DNA of 64,000 nt from Bacillota bacterium (GTDB taxonomy: Bacteria; Bacillota; UBA4882; UBA8346), in NCBI GenBank assembly GCA_023426245.1, contig JAFABB010000011.1, positions 62,001 to 126,000 on the forward strand. The letters run 5' to 3'. The position numbers were made by a program, and so were the translations under genes. Under the pieces are notes generated by a model that was not told where the DNA came from, searched no databases, and saw nothing but the letters and a program-made list of their open reading frames with translations. Shown here piece after piece: positions 42,198 to 51,358 of this stretch. How positions within the stretch are numbered: the stretch's first letter is position 1; each line of letters opens with the position of its first letter.

Positions 42198-42662
42198 TTA
42201 CCAAATTTTCGCCAAAATTGATAAGATCATTAACGTTGCCGGAATCAATAAATCAATCAAAATTATCATCGGATTCCCTTGCCTAAAGTTCTTATTCTTT
42301 ATTCCATCCACGATATGAATGATCGCCGCTCCAACCATCATTGTGCTGAAAACTATGATAATCCCTATCCAAAATGAACCTTTGTACCCTATCGACAAAA
42401 TACCGCCGAACGCCCAGCCCAATTGTGAAAAACCCAACTCTTTCTCAAAAAGATTTCCCTTAGGCCAGCCATTCTTTGTGGCGGGTTTGTCTGTAAACAC
42501 ATGACCGATAAAACAGATTAACCCGGTTAATGTTATGGTAACTGTCAATTGATAGAACAGCAAATTGGCGGCGATCGATGGTACGGTCCTTAATGACGGG
42601 TTGATGATTGTAGTAATGATTCCAACAACAATCCCGATGAGCCAAACTACCCAAAAAATCAT
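42198..42662 (-). CDS. DUF6790-like integral membrane protein
   Basis: A 154-residue protein with four predicted membrane helices. The soluble loop WPKGNLFEKELGFSQLGWAFGGILS matches the conserved core of the DUF6790 family. Function unknown. It is encoded alone, between the IS remnant and the flavodoxin genes, with an AGGGGTCATC stretch before the ATG. Confidence 0.7.
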   Translation of the reverse strand: MIFWVVWLIGIVVGIITTIINPSLRTVPSIAANLLFYQLTVTITLTGLICFIGHVFTDKPATKNGWPKGNLFEKELGFSQLGWAFGGILSIGYKGSFWIGIIIVFSTMMVGAAIIHIVDGIKNKNFRQGNPMIILIDLLIPATLMILSILAKIW

Positions 42663-42739
42663 GATGACCCCTCATTCTTTTTATCTCTTCCAGCTATATC
42701 TATTCAATAAATATCATTGCATAACCAACGAAATTTCCC

Positions 42740-43414
42740 CTATTCCCAATAAGGCCTGTCATAGCGTTTTTCAAAACTTCCATGTTTTTTGAGTTCTTTG
42801 TTAAACATGAAATTGAGTAAGCCGGTAACCTGTAACATCCATAATAACGGCAACAAGTACCACGGAATTTCTTCCATGCCGCGTATTTTTTCCATTACCA
42901 GCGGGTCGAGCTTTCCGGTTCGGCCATAAATCAATCCCAATTGATAAAATTGATGAAACAGTTTTTCGGTGGCTCGGGCCGGCATATCTTGAATCCCTTC
43001 AGAACCGCCTTTCACTATTACTCCCGGGCAGTCATAGCCCAAGCGTTTGGCCAGTTTTAGCAGATACCTGGAAATCAGGGCCGAATGTTTGGCCTCAGGA
43101 AATCCGGAATGGACTAAAAAGAACAGTTGTTTTGGGGAACCGGTTTCACCAGAAGCGGGACGCTGAATTTTAAGTTCATCGATAAAGGCCTTGACCATCC
43201 CCGGCATGGCATCGGTATACAGGGGAAAGACCAGTAAAACGGCATGGGCCTGAAAAAACAATTCGGCGTACCGTTGGTGCTCCTCAAGATCTTTGAGGTA
43301 ATAAATTTCGAAAGTCTGACCACTGCTTTCAAAACCCTGAAGAAACTTATCCAGTAAAATCCGGCTATTCCCTTTTTCCCGACGGGGAGAGCCATTAAAT
43401 ACAACTAATTTCAT
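42740..43414 (-). CDS. Flavodoxin-like NAD(P)H oxidoreductase
   Basis: A 224-residue cytoplasmic flavoprotein of the FMN-reductase/flavodoxin-like fold. The FMN-binding start is MKLVVFNGSPRREKGNSRILLDKFL, and the second flavin loop is VLLVFPLYTDAMPGMVKAFIDEL. A hydrophobic C-terminal stretch (WYLLPLLWMLQVTGLLNF) could touch the membrane. The gene overlaps the preceding flavoprotein gene by 20 bases, so they are coupled and may form a small electron-transfer module with the EFR1 ferrodoxin. Substrate unknown. Confidence 0.78.
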   Translation of the reverse strand: MKLVVFNGSPRREKGNSRILLDKFLQGFESSGQTFEIYYLKDLEEHQRYAELFFQAHAVLLVFPLYTDAMPGMVKAFIDELKIQRPASGETGSPKQLFFLVHSGFPEAKHSALISRYLLKLAKRLGYDCPGVIVKGGSEGIQDMPARATEKLFHQFYQLGLIYGRTGKLDPLVMEKIRGMEEIPWYLLPLLWMLQVTGLLNFMFNKELKKHGSFEKRYDRPYWE

Positions 43415-43964
43415 GGAAAACCTCCTCCGGACTCTTTTCGGTCGTCCCGGAGAAAACCAGCCGGGTACGCATATTCAATGATAACCGTTTCATAACGCCA
43501 TAAGTAATATCCAGATCTTCCCCATCGGTATCCGCTTCTTTTTCCACCAAAATTCCGAGTAAAGGCATTTTCGGGTAACGCAAGTAATGATGACATTCCT
43601 TTTTATAAATTCCGATATACGGTAAAACCAGCGGAATGGTTCGATCGAGCGCTTTTTTCAACAGGCTGTGAAGAAAACCCAGACTAAGCGGAGCGGCGTA
43701 TATCACCAAATCGCTCTTTAAAATTTCCCGTAATATCAGTTCCATATCATCCTGAAAAACGCATTTCCCGGGAGTTTTCAGCCAGCAGCTAAAACAACCG
43801 ATGCAATAATGAATCTTCAAATCGGCAAGGGACAAACTTTTGACTTCTAAGGATCTTTCACGTAGAGACTCGGTCAATCCATTCAGATACTCTCCCAAAG
43901 TGCTTGAAGCACCTCCGGCGCTTGAAGAGTTTGCCGGATTGCCGTTTATAATAAGTATCTTCAT
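43395..43964 (-). CDS. NADPH-dependent FMN reductase-like flavoprotein
   Basis: A 189-residue flavodoxin-fold protein. MKILIINGNPANSSSAGG is the phosphate-binding loop of FMN; HYCIGCFSCWLKTPGKCVFQDDM is the Cys motif seen in iron-sulfur flavoproteins and related reductases; LVIYAAPLSLGFLHSLLKKALDR is the second flavin loop. It lies between the EFR1 gene and the other flavoprotein gene, all on the minus strand. Probable role: electron transfer or reduction of quinones or other small molecules. Confidence 0.8.
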   Translation of the reverse strand: MKILIINGNPANSSSAGGASSTLGEYLNGLTESLRERSLEVKSLSLADLKIHYCIGCFSCWLKTPGKCVFQDDMELILREILKSDLVIYAAPLSLGFLHSLLKKALDRTIPLVLPYIGIYKKECHHYLRYPKMPLLGILVEKEADTDGEDLDITYGVMKRLSLNMRTRLVFSGTTEKSPEEVFHEISCI

Positions 43965-44091
43965 CCTAGACCTCCATTCTTTTACGAAGAATTTAATATT
44001 GCCTCTCTATCATTCCTCCCCTTGAAACGGCATCGTTAGGAAAGGGTCGGGGCTGTCCCAAAAGAAAATTCGTACCCGATGGCACGCATGA

Positions 44092-44931
44092 TCAAGAAAT
44101 CCCCCTTTTTTGTCGGGCGATTTTTGTATCGTCGGCACCGGCATGATGATATCTACCCCGTCCCGGAGTTTGGGTTCCCCGGATTTGAACGGCTTGGGCG
44201 GGACAATAATTAACACAGGCAAAGCAAAAAAGGCAACGAATGTCTTCTCTCCAGACCGGCTTGCCATTTTCGATCCTGATTTTCTCCGCCAGACAAACTC
44301 TCTGGCAAATCCCACACCCGGTACATTGCGAATCGGCGTAGAACTTCCTTTCCTGGCCAAAATAACGGGTCTTTTGGATGAGCCATTTTAAAAACGGAAA
44401 TAGAACATGACTCCGGAAAAACGATTGGTGAGTATCGCCGGGAAAAAATTTTCGTTGATGGGCTATCCCATCTCCAAGTCTATCCATGATTTGCTGCAAA
44501 TCGGCTTCTTGTCGAGGGATTTCATCTTGGGTTTGGGGCTCGTAAGACGGTAAGGGAATATAATTATTCGGCATGTTGATAAAAAAGGAGGCATCCAGGG
44601 ATTTTCCTTTTTGCCGCAGGACTTTTTGAATATCGTCAAAAACCCGGCACGGTGAACCACCCCGGGTGGCGATCGCGAAGATGTAGGAAGCCGATCGTAT
44701 ATCAACCCGTTTTAAAAATTCTTGGACCGGAAAAGGCAAACCAAAGGCATGAAGCGGGAAGACCAGACCTATTATCTCACCGGAGCTTACGATGGGATCA
44801 ATTTTTAATGCGCCGATTATCGGAACCAAAACGGCTTCCGGAAACCGCTTTTGAAGTTCCTCCGCCACATAAAGGGAATTTCCGGTTCCTGAAAAATAAT
44901 AAATTTGCATATTCATGTTTCTCACTACCAT
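44092..44931 (-). CDS. EFR1-family ferrodoxin (flavodoxin plus two [4Fe-4S])
   Basis: A 279-residue electron carrier. The N-terminal flavodoxin domain starts MQIYYFSGTGNSLYVAEEL. The C-terminal part has two [4Fe-4S] motifs, CTGCGICQRVC and CLFCFACVNYCP, then RGRYHHAG near the end as in the family. GGAGGT lies five bases before ATG 44931. It is divergent from a broken TetR gene, with a palindrome between, and heads a flavoprotein group on the minus strand. Partner enzymes are unknown. Confidence 0.88.
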   Translation of the reverse strand: MVVRNMNMQIYYFSGTGNSLYVAEELQKRFPEAVLVPIIGALKIDPIVSSGEIIGLVFPLHAFGLPFPVQEFLKRVDIRSASYIFAIATRGGSPCRVFDDIQKVLRQKGKSLDASFFINMPNNYIPLPSYEPQTQDEIPRQEADLQQIMDRLGDGIAHQRKFFPGDTHQSFFRSHVLFPFLKWLIQKTRYFGQERKFYADSQCTGCGICQRVCLAEKIRIENGKPVWREDIRCLFCFACVNYCPAQAVQIRGTQTPGRGRYHHAGADDTKIARQKRGIS

Positions 44932-44991
44932 ACTCTACCTCCATCCAATTTTCATTCGAGCATTTTAAAAGGCAATCATCTCTTTACCCGG

Positions 44992-45009
44992 TTCCTGGTA
45001 TTCCAGGAA
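44992..45009. promoter_or_regulatory. 18-bp palindrome between EFR1 and TetR genes, candidate operator
   Basis: TTCCTGG-TATT-CCAGGAA has perfect 7-bp arms. It lies in the 104-base gap between divergent genes, the usual place of a TetR operator controlling both. The regulator itself is frameshifted here, so control may be lost. Confidence 0.55.
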
Positions 45010-45035
45010 ATAATGTCCTTTCATATTAACGTTCC

Positions 45036-45696
45036 ATGTTTGATTTTATTGCAACGGTTATCTTGAATGTCCTATATTACGCGAATCTAACCAAGCGGCA
45101 AATCATAAAGGCCGCCATGAAACTCTTCGCGCAAAAGGGGGTATCACGGCACCAACTCCAAAGAAATCGCCAGGGAGGCGGGAGTGGCCACCGGTTGTTT
45201 TTATGCCTATTTCTCGGATAAAAAAGAGGTTTTTATGGCTGCATTGGAATTATATTTTGACCGGTCTCACAACATTACCCAAACCCACATCGCTACATTA
45301 GCCTTTGAAAAGACTACCGTCAAAATTTTTTGTAAAGAATTGATCCAGAGTTTCATCGAAGCCCATGACGTTTTTACCAACTTCAATGCCGAGCTGACCT
45401 CCATGTATTATACCGATCCGGATATTCAAAAAATGATCGCCGAGTATGATAAAACCAGCATCGGCCATATTATGGAATATTTAATGAATGTCCGGGCCAA
45501 TTTACGGGTCTCCAATCTCGAAGCAGCCGCGAAAATCGTCTATTATTCTTTTCATAGCCTGATGGATCAAATTGTATTTTCGGAAAAGGAAAATGCGACG
45601 ATACTCAGTGATGAATTAGCCGATATGGTTGAGAGGTATCTCTTGGGCGATAGCTTAAACCATGGGCCGTCAGTCCATGGAGAAACGCCATTGTAA
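45036..45696 (+). pseudogene. TetR-family regulator gene with a single-base frameshift
   Basis: The first part reads NLTKRQIIKAAMKLFAQKG in one frame; the next frame continues YHGTNSKEIAREAGVATGCF then YAYFSDKKEVFMAALELYFD, completing a normal TetR helix-turn-helix. The break is at the five-G run 45137-45141: four Gs would restore one continuous protein of about 200-220 residues. The ligand domain (to 45696) is intact. Either a real mutation, a phase-variable G tract, or a base-calling error. The start is uncertain because the region before NLTKRQ is oddly hydrophobic. By position it would control the divergent ferrodoxin group. Confidence 0.82.
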
Positions 45697-45697
45697 T

Positions 45698-45761
45698 GGG
45701 GACGATGGAGTCGATCGTTAACGGAAACGTATGGATGATCGGTTCATTGTCCCCTTTTTTT
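45698..45761 (+). terminator. Terminator of the TetR gene
   Basis: GGGGACGATGGA (45698-45709) pairs with TTCATTGTCCCC (45743-45754), with two G-U pairs, followed by seven Ts. It begins two bases after the TetR stop. Confidence 0.8.
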
Positions 45762-45790
45762 GCCGGTAACGGCCCGGACAGTCCCCGCCT

Positions 45791-47692
45791 CTATTTTGTG
45801 ACATCAAAATAATCGATAATCCCTTGATAAATACCCATAGCCGCATTATCCTTAAACTCAGCGGTTTTCATTGTACTCTCCTCCAAAAAATTCGATAAAA
45901 ATCCTACTTCTACCAAAATACCGGGCATTTGGGCTTCCCGTATCACTACAAAATTGTCTTGTTTTACTCCCAGCCCGAGAAATCCGGTTTGCCGCGTAAT
46001 TTTACTGAAAACATCTTGCGCTAATAAACGCGACAATTGATACTGGGGATAATGAAACACCTCGATGCCGTGGACGCTTAGATCAGGATGATTGTTGGTA
46101 TGAACGCTGATGAAAAGATCAGCGGAAAAATAATTGGCTAGATAAGGGCGTTCATATAAGCCAACGAAATAATCGTCGTCCCGGGTTAAAATAACCGCCG
46201 CCCCCTCCTCTTCCAGCAAGTTCTTTAACCGCATGGCGATTTCCAAGTTCAAGTCTTTTTCCCTCATTTGCCGGCCCACTGCTCCATTATCAATTCCACC
46301 GTGCCCGGGATCAATGACAATCGTTTTATGAAGGATGGGAGAGCGCTTAAAGTACACCACCAACCGGTCCCGGTTTTCGGAATATCCTATCTTATAGGTG
46401 ACAAACCGGTTTAAATTGATTTCCAATTGAAAAGTCATTGGATTGGGATATGTCACCATGATTCCATCAACAAAATCATCATTTGGGGTCGCCAAATTAA
46501 CACCACTTATCACTCTGGCATTATCAAACTTGATGACAAGTTTACGGGGTGATGGCTCCTGCATAATGGCGCCAAACAATTCATCGTTTCCAATAATATA
46601 CAATTCACCGCCATCCCTTGTACTTACCCATTTGATTTGTTGAATGGTTTGAGCTTTTCGCACTTCCAGCAAATTAGGGTTGTCCCCATGTCGAAATACA
46701 TAATAGGCGGATAGATCCGGCCTCTCCAATGTCATTCGCACCGTGTCCTGATCGGTTTGCCATAGCCGAACTTCGGAAGAGCGCTTTCCATCGTTATCAA
46801 TCAAGTTAACATCTCCCGCTAAAGTGGCCCCAATAAAATCGATAATCAATTGATGATTACTTTTTTGGACTTGATATTGGGCCGGCGCGGAACTGGTTAT
46901 TACAATTTTATCTTCATCATTTTGGGGTAAAACGTTAACTTTTTTTAGGATGTAATTGAAAACAAGCACGATCCGATGAGGATGATCGGGTTGGGAAATC
47001 AATTGGTACCCGATGGTTTGATTCAAATCGAAGGCTATTTTTAAACCGTCCGGATCTTCCTTGATAAAATGAACTCCCGTAATCATCGTAAAAGGAGAAA
47101 TATCGACACGTTCATTCATACTAAAATGTGCGGCCACACCGTGTAAATTAAGAACCAACTGATTGGGGCGAGTAAGGCCGGCATCAATTTTTAAATCTTG
47201 AGTGCCCTCCAATAAAAACGCCGGGCGACCTTGATACGTGGTGATCTCAACCCCCAAAAAATAATTTTGGCTCCACTTCAATATGAGTTGTTGTTGATTT
47301 TGACTCACGATCCTCAACCCAAGTTTGGATAAAAACTCCACCGGCAACCAAAATTGCCTGTCTTTTTCAAATGGAGCATTACCTAATTGCTGTTTCCGTC
47401 CATCCAGATAATAGGTGGAACGATTGGCATAAAATTTAATATTCGTCTTCCCGAATTTTAAAAAAAGATCATGCGCTTCAATATTCCAGGCAACAATGAT
47501 GTTTAGATACCGGCTTAAAAAAGGGAGGTTGATATAATAATCGCCGTTTTCATGAATAACCATCACTTGAGAATCCAGCGGATGACCCTCAAAAATAACC
47601 TCGGATGGATGATTTGAGGCCGCAAAAGTCTGTCGGGCCGGTATCATCATCAATAAAATGATTATCAGAAGTATCCAGTTTCGTCGTTGCAC
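45791..47692 (-). CDS. N-acetylmuramoyl-L-alanine amidase with AMIN domains
   Basis: Exported peptidoglycan hydrolase of 633 residues that removes stem peptides from glycan strands. Signal peptide about 1-24. Residues 30-145 resemble the stalk domain of copper amine oxidase N-terminal type (LPFLSRYLN, FWLPVEFLSKLG). Two or three AMIN-like beta domains follow (about 150-455). The catalytic Amidase_3 domain occupies about 458-630, with zinc ligands H464 in IDPGHGG, the Glu of REKDLNLEIA, the His of FISVHTNNH and catalytic Glu in LVEVGFLSN. The start is a GTG with AAGGTGG upstream. Genes for two M16 peptidases follow upstream on the same strand, suggesting envelope remodelling. Confidence 0.9.
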   Translation of the reverse strand: MQRRNWILLIIILLMMIPARQTFAASNHPSEVIFEGHPLDSQVMVIHENGDYYINLPFLSRYLNIIVAWNIEAHDLFLKFGKTNIKFYANRSTYYLDGRKQQLGNAPFEKDRQFWLPVEFLSKLGLRIVSQNQQQLILKWSQNYFLGVEITTYQGRPAFLLEGTQDLKIDAGLTRPNQLVLNLHGVAAHFSMNERVDISPFTMITGVHFIKEDPDGLKIAFDLNQTIGYQLISQPDHPHRIVLVFNYILKKVNVLPQNDEDKIVITSSAPAQYQVQKSNHQLIIDFIGATLAGDVNLIDNDGKRSSEVRLWQTDQDTVRMTLERPDLSAYYVFRHGDNPNLLEVRKAQTIQQIKWVSTRDGGELYIIGNDELFGAIMQEPSPRKLVIKFDNARVISGVNLATPNDDFVDGIMVTYPNPMTFQLEINLNRFVTYKIGYSENRDRLVVYFKRSPILHKTIVIDPGHGGIDNGAVGRQMREKDLNLEIAMRLKNLLEEEGAAVILTRDDDYFVGLYERPYLANYFSADLFISVHTNNHPDLSVHGIEVFHYPQYQLSRLLAQDVFSKITRQTGFLGLGVKQDNFVVIREAQMPGILVEVGFLSNFLEESTMKTAEFKDNAAMGIYQGIIDYFDVTK

Positions 47693-47818
47693 TTTGAAAA
47701 TACCACCTTAACTGTAAATATGTGCCGCTAATAAAACAAGATCCGGTTCACCCGTGTCCGCCTTCAAAGCCCGGTTATTCTTTCAGAAACGGCAAAGACT
47801 CCAATGGAAACAAACTGC

Positions 47819-49102
47819 TTACAAATCCGCCGCAATATGTTTAGGGCTGCAGACGACCCGAATATAGTTTTTAAGGTATTTGCAGGCAACTCTTTTGATA
47901 TCTTCGGTTTTAATTTGTTGTAATTTGGGCCATAGGACTTGGTTATAGACCAATTGGGTCCGCATGTAGTAACTAAAAGCGTTTAAAAATGCGGTATTTT
48001 CTCCGGATGCACATTTTGCCTCATCGGCCGCTTTCATAGCCGCGAGTATCTTAACAATCTCGTCTTGCTCAATTCCTTTTTCCATCAACTTCGTCATTAA
48101 TTTTACGGTTTCCGTTTCCACCGCTTCCACATGAGCGGGATCGGTCATACTGATCAAAACCAAATGAGGAGCACTGGGTTTTTCAAATTCATCGGAAAAT
48201 ACAACCGGTGTATAGAATAAACCATATTTCAGCCGGAGCTCATTAAAATACTCAAAATAGTCCGATAAATAAAATGCAATCAACTTGAAAACAGGATAAT
48301 CAGGATCTAAAATGCGGGGAGCCGCGAAACCGATGCAAATGGATGCCGCTTTGCTATTTTTGTCCTCTTGTTCAATGGATTTGCTTTTAGTTAAATTCAC
48401 CGGAGAAACAAATATTCGATGATCCACGGTTTCACTTTTCATATCGGAGAAATATTTTTCAAGATCACCAATGTTTTGATGGATTTTGCCGCTCAGTGAC
48501 AAAATCGCATTCCCCGGCTGATACGTTTGCCGGTACCATCGATAAACATCCGCTCCGGTTATAGATTCCAAAGTTTCCGGATTAGGCCAGTCATTATAAG
48601 GATGGCCTTCACCATAAAAGGCTTTATTAAACTCAATATAAGGTTGAACCAGTCCTATGCGGGACTTGATTCTGCTGCAGGCATATTTCTGTAGATCGGC
48701 CACATCATCATAACTATATATGGGTTCACTCAATAAAAACTTGATTTTTGCCAAGACGGGTTTGATATTTCTTGCTAAGGTAGTGATATTGATAACAGAG
48801 TAATCAGGACTCGTTTGAACATTCATCGATCCGATACTATCTTTCGAATCGCTTTGAAGAACCCAGTAAACAATATTGTTCATGATTTGCGCGATGCCTT
48901 TTTTACCTTCCGGTTCAAGAGCACTCCCCGATTTCAAAAGCAAGACGATTTGTGCTACTTCCGATTGGTTTTTTTGGAGGATAATATTCATTCCACTAGC
49001 GGCAGTCTGTTGAATACCATCTGAATCACCGGCCAAAACCGGGCCGATAGAGCAAAAAACCAAAAGAGACACGAAACTCCATAATAAGCATCTTTTTATC
49101 AT
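47819..49102 (-). CDS. M16 peptidase-like protein lacking the zinc motif
   Basis: Exported 427-residue protein of the pitrilysin/processing-peptidase family. Signal peptide about 1-24. Where active members have HxxEH, this one has GIAQIMNNIVYW, so it cannot bind zinc. The C-terminal domain is family-like (YFNELRLKYGLFYTPVVF). Its gene begins three bases after the stop of the active M16 gene, with the ribosome binding site inside that gene's last codons. Paired active and inactive M16 subunits usually form a heterodimer, so this is probably the structural half. Confidence 0.83.
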   Translation of the reverse strand: MIKRCLLWSFVSLLVFCSIGPVLAGDSDGIQQTAASGMNIILQKNQSEVAQIVLLLKSGSALEPEGKKGIAQIMNNIVYWVLQSDSKDSIGSMNVQTSPDYSVINITTLARNIKPVLAKIKFLLSEPIYSYDDVADLQKYACSRIKSRIGLVQPYIEFNKAFYGEGHPYNDWPNPETLESITGADVYRWYRQTYQPGNAILSLSGKIHQNIGDLEKYFSDMKSETVDHRIFVSPVNLTKSKSIEQEDKNSKAASICIGFAAPRILDPDYPVFKLIAFYLSDYFEYFNELRLKYGLFYTPVVFSDEFEKPSAPHLVLISMTDPAHVEAVETETVKLMTKLMEKGIEQDEIVKILAAMKAADEAKCASGENTAFLNAFSYYMRTQLVYNQVLWPKLQQIKTEDIKRVACKYLKNYIRVVCSPKHIAADL

Positions 49103-49105
49103 CTT

Positions 49106-50398
49106 TTAGTTTCCTCCTTCAACCGCATTTTTTACCAGAACGCTGAAAGTCGGAGGCTGCGAAAAACATTTATGGATAACGCTCTGTAAATCTTTATGAT
49201 CGAGCTTTTTTAAGATGCTTAACGAATCCACGGTTATACTCTCGGGATCTATCAACCGTTGTAATTCATAGTCCAGGGCTTCCGACGGGGAATTATTGCT
49301 TTGAGCCTGCTCCATCTCTACCAAGAAAGTCACCATTTTCAATTGCTTTTGAATATCAACCTTTTGAAACTGGCGAATCAATTTTAATAGATTGGCCTTT
49401 TCCTCGCTGTATATTTGTTGATTATAGGGCCTGTCCCTTTCCAAATAATACAATCCAAAAAAGTCTTTCGATCCAATCGAGCGCATCATTACATAATAAT
49501 CTTGCAATTCATTTCGTTCATAATGAATACGACGGGTTTGGCCGTAAAGATATGACAAAACTCGTAAAATCATCCGCTCAGCCGGTGAAAGTCCCTCAAA
49601 TTCATATGCCAATAAAATCTGAAATTGAAAGGGATCAATATTTCGCTCTTCGGCGATATCTCCGTGGGGCAAATCAAGGTCTTTGATGGTCACATCGGAG
49701 ATCTGCTGATGACTATCACCGTAGATGTTTTTTAGCTGTTTCAATGCCGCTATAACCATTTCGGGTTGAAAATCTCCGGCAATGATGTAAGTCACGTTGG
49801 CAGGCTGATAAAAAGACCGGTAATAATCTTTTAAATCTTGAGGAGTGATCCCATAGACAGTCGCAACAGTATCATTATTTTGGGGATAAAAGTAATGCAA
49901 AATAGGATACATCTCCAAGCGGGAGGGATAATTCATTTCCGCCTCATGAACTACAATCTTTTGCTCCAAAGCCATATTTTCCTCGGAAAGGCCGGCATTC
50001 CAAAGCACACTGTTGAAAACTTTAAAGGCTTCCGTAAATCCGGATTTCGGTACGATATATTTAAAAAATGTGGCGTCGAAAGAGGTCTCCCCGTCAAAGG
50101 TTCCTCCAAGCCGGCTGGTTACATCCAAAATATTGGTAAAAGAATATTGGGAATTCCCCCTAAAAATCATGTGCTCGGTTAAATGCGCCATACTACGCTT
50201 GGGGAAATTCATTCCGATGGGGACTGCCGCGCACATCGAAACCATCGGCTGGTCTTTCATCACCCGATACAACAAAGTAAGCCCATTGGGCAAAAGGATT
50301 TTCGTAAAGGTTTCTCTGGGCTTGGCTTGAGCATTCAGCGGTGCAAGAACCATTATCAACGCAAGAATAATCCATACAAAATTCTTTTTTTTCATCAT
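49106..50398 (-). CDS. M16-family zinc peptidase, active subunit
   Basis: Exported peptidase of 430 residues. Signal peptide about 1-25. The inverted zinc motif is complete: H72-L-T-E75-H76, with the distal Glu in IVVHEAEMNYPSR. TVYGITPQDLKDYYRSFYQPANVTYIIAGD is the usual following stretch. It pairs with the inactive partner encoded next. Substrate unknown; in the exported compartment such pairs clear misfolded or signal peptides. A LacI-like palindrome lies about 100 bases before the start. Confidence 0.88.
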   Translation of the reverse strand: MMKKKNFVWIILALIMVLAPLNAQAKPRETFTKILLPNGLTLLYRVMKDQPMVSMCAAVPIGMNFPKRSMAHLTEHMIFRGNSQYSFTNILDVTSRLGGTFDGETSFDATFFKYIVPKSGFTEAFKVFNSVLWNAGLSEENMALEQKIVVHEAEMNYPSRLEMYPILHYFYPQNNDTVATVYGITPQDLKDYYRSFYQPANVTYIIAGDFQPEMVIAALKQLKNIYGDSHQQISDVTIKDLDLPHGDIAEERNIDPFQFQILLAYEFEGLSPAERMILRVLSYLYGQTRRIHYERNELQDYYVMMRSIGSKDFFGLYYLERDRPYNQQIYSEEKANLLKLIRQFQKVDIQKQLKMVTFLVEMEQAQSNNSPSEALDYELQRLIDPESITVDSLSILKKLDHKDLQSVIHKCFSQPPTFSVLVKNAVEGGN

Positions 50399-50493
50399 TC
50401 CCGGTCTCCAGTAGGATAGAATCAGTATTTAAACTGTCGGCAATAATCATCACCAAATTTGAAGGTAAACCAAAAAACCCTCATATTTCATGA

Positions 50494-50508
50494 AGAAAAT
50501 GTTTTCAT
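50494..50508. promoter_or_regulatory. LacI-like palindrome upstream of the M16 genes
   Basis: AGAAAATGTTTTCAT has the same GAAAATGTTTTC core as the two operators of the LacI gene. It lies about 95 bases before the M16 peptidase start. It may be a further site of that repressor or of a CcpA-like relative. Confidence 0.4.
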
Positions 50509-50551
50509 CATCAAAGTTTTTCATTAAAAGTCCCATGCTTCGTTTCGGGAA

Positions 50552-50842
50552 TCATCGTGAGTTTAAATAATTTGAATGATGAGGCGGGGCGCGCATTTGG
50601 ATTTGGAGGCATAAAAGAAGTGATAAGAAAATAATTTTGATTCGGGGAATGCGGATAATCAAGAGGAATAACAGAAGGAATCCATACAGGGTCATCGAAG
50701 GGAACCCAACCGTTAAAAGGTCGCATAATAAACAATGCTCTTGATCCCTTTCAAAACCATGAATAAAGTAATGGCCGATCAAGAGCAACAAAACTGCTAT
50801 AAAGATAAATACGGCGATCTTAACGATAGTCTTTTTCTTCAT
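50552..50842 (-). CDS. Small membrane protein of unknown function
   Basis: A 96-residue protein from ATG 50842, which follows GCAGGAAAC. Two membrane helices are predicted (about residues 7-25 and 42-75) joined by a loop containing HCLLCDLLTVGFPSM, where the CxxC and His could bind metal. I do not recognise a family. It is on the same strand as the M16 genes, about 150 bases upstream of them. Confidence 0.55.
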   Translation of the reverse strand: MKKKTIVKIAVFIFIAVLLLLIGHYFIHGFERDQEHCLLCDLLTVGFPSMTLYGFLLLFLLIIRIPRIKIIFLSLLLCLQIQMRAPPHHSNYLNSR

Positions 50843-50960
50843 GTTTCCTGCTTCCAAACCATTGAGGACTCGTCACAAACCGAATATTCGCTTCTACAAT
50901 ATAACCCATAACTCATTAACTTACTTTTATAATTGGCTTTTTACAAAAGAACTCCTTTTT

Positions 50961-50980
50961 CTTTAAAACGTTTTCGAAAG
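50961..50980. promoter_or_regulatory. Catabolite-responsive-element-like palindrome
   Basis: CTTTAAAACGTTTTCGAAAG is centred on AACGTT with partly symmetric arms and resembles CcpA/LacI-family targets. It lies upstream of the small membrane protein gene. Confidence 0.35.
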
Positions 50981-51015
50981 GAAAAAATTCCCGTCCACTA
51001 AAAAAACTATTGGAT

Positions 51016-51354
51016 TCAATCTTCAAGCGCTTGAATTACCATATTACATAGGGATATGATGACAGCCGTGGCCAAAGCCAACCAAAATCCGGGGATTTGC
51101 AGGCCAGAGAGAAATGTATCGGTGAGCATTACCATCCAGGTATTGATCACCAGTGAAAAAAGTCCCAGTGTCAATAAATTAACCGGTAATGTAATTAAAA
51201 AAAGCAACGGACGAATCAACAGATTGACACCGCCCAAAATAAGGCCGGCCCATACCGCCGCATCGATTCCACTTAAATAAATTCCCGGGAATAATTTCGC
51301 CGCGCAATAAAACGCCACCAAATTGGCAATGACTTTTAATAGAAGTTTCCGCAT
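51016..51354 (-). CDS. YvlD-like membrane protein (phage_holin_4_2 family)
   Basis: A 112-residue protein with four predicted membrane helices. NLVAFYCAAKLFPGI, WAGLILGGVNLLIRPLLFLI, LPVNLLTLGLFSLVINTWMVM and the rest match the YvlD family, which is often labelled holin but is a chromosomal membrane protein tied to envelope stress operons in Bacillus. No phage genes are near. The start follows GAGGT inside the end of the preceding gene, so the two are coupled. It is the last gene of the DUF2089 operon. Confidence 0.85.
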   Translation of the reverse strand: MRKLLLKVIANLVAFYCAAKLFPGIYLSGIDAAVWAGLILGGVNLLIRPLLFLITLPVNLLTLGLFSLVINTWMVMLTDTFLSGLQIPGFWLALATAVIISLCNMVIQALED

Positions 51355-51358
51355 TGAG

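Noticed and set aside
44010..44360. Minus-strand 116-codon frame
   Set aside because: It overlaps the EFR1 ferrodoxin gene in another frame, and the EFR1 frame carries both [4Fe-4S] motifs.
51016..51354. Prophage holin suggested by the family name
   Set aside because: The YvlD family is chromosomal and sits here in a stress-type operon; no other phage gene is in the window.
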